In this document: positions 6,014 through 6,069 of the stretch, one piece after another | How the letters are laid out: the number at the start of each line of letters is the position of its first letter | Numbering within the stretch: the first letter of the stretch is position 1 | Assembly: GCA_004558955.1 (NCBI GenBank) | Contig: SFZC01000108.1 | Span: 1-6,069 of the forward strand | Direction of reading: 5' to 3' | DNA: 6,069 nt | Source of the DNA: a bacterium | GTDB lineage: Bacteria; Cyanobacteriota; Vampirovibrionia; Gastranaerophilales; Gastranaerophilaceae | Translations under genes and position numbers: made by a program | Notes under the pieces: generated by a model | What the model saw: only the letters and a program-made list of their open reading frames with translations | What the model was told of the DNA's origin: nothing | Database searches by the model: none

Positions 6014-6069
6014 GAAGGAGAAGAAGAAGGAGAAGAAGAAGGAGAAGGAGAAGGAGAAGGAGAAGGAGA
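6014..6069 (+). repeat. Purine-only GAA/GGA triplet repeat at the window end, probable assembly artefact
   Basis: All 56 bases are G or A and divide into GAA and GGA triplets, becoming a regular GAAGGA hexamer from about 6038 to the end. It starts exactly where RpoB homology stops and has no counterpart in rpoB of any lineage I know. Low-complexity tails of this kind at contig ends are commonly produced by mis-extension during assembly or by poor reads. A genuine purine microsatellite inserted into rpoB would destroy an essential gene. The repeat continues up to the last base. Confidence 0.75.

Overview
The window is low-GC bacterial DNA using the standard bacterial code. It holds five co-directional genes of a surface-glycan locus, a gene-poor stretch of about 490 bp, and the 5' part of rpoB, which runs into a purine-only repeat at the window edge. 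The RpoB fragment is the best clue to the organism. Its early region (SFSPIKDYTGRLELHFL, residues 48-64) resembles cyanobacterial RpoB more than Firmicutes or Proteobacteria RpoB. In addition, rpoB has its own promoter and no rplL directly upstream. With the AT-richness and the absence of anything photosynthetic, this suggests a non-photosynthetic cyanobacterial relative such as Gastranaerophilales (Melainabacteria/Vampirovibrionia), probably a metagenome contig. That assignment is inference; other low-GC lineages are not excluded.

Layout: 60-332 is an unrecognised 90-residue protein. 376-1599 is a GT2 glycosyltransferase with a C-terminal coiled-coil-like tail. 1616-2926 is UDP-glucose 6-dehydrogenase (ugd). 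2931-4016 is a FdtB/QdtB-like PLP-dependent sugar aminotransferase. 4006-5076 is a second GT2 glycosyltransferase. Gaps of 43, 16 and 4 bp and then an 11-bp overlap indicate one transcription unit whose promoter lies at or before the left edge. The first two genes are much more AT-rich than the next three, so the operon looks like a mosaic.

The genes fit one pathway. Ugd supplies UDP-glucuronate, the aminotransferase supplies an aminated deoxysugar nucleotide (probably a 3-amino-3,6-dideoxyhexose), and the two GT2 enzymes transfer sugars onto a growing repeat unit of a capsule, O-antigen-like or exopolysaccharide polymer. The ketoisomerase, dehydratase, polymerase and flippase such a pathway needs are not in the window.

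Region 5077-5569 holds a possible minus-strand small ORF (5088-5252), an A/T-tract block, a strong sigma70-type promoter (TTGACT-16-TATGAT, 5353-5380) and a leader of about 180 nt with a perfect 7-bp hairpin before rpoB. RpoB is intact for 147 residues and then hits a stop, beyond which the sequence is only GAA/GGA triplets. This is most likely an assembly artefact at a contig end rather than a biological truncation. I found no convincing new defence, mobile or CRISPR system here.
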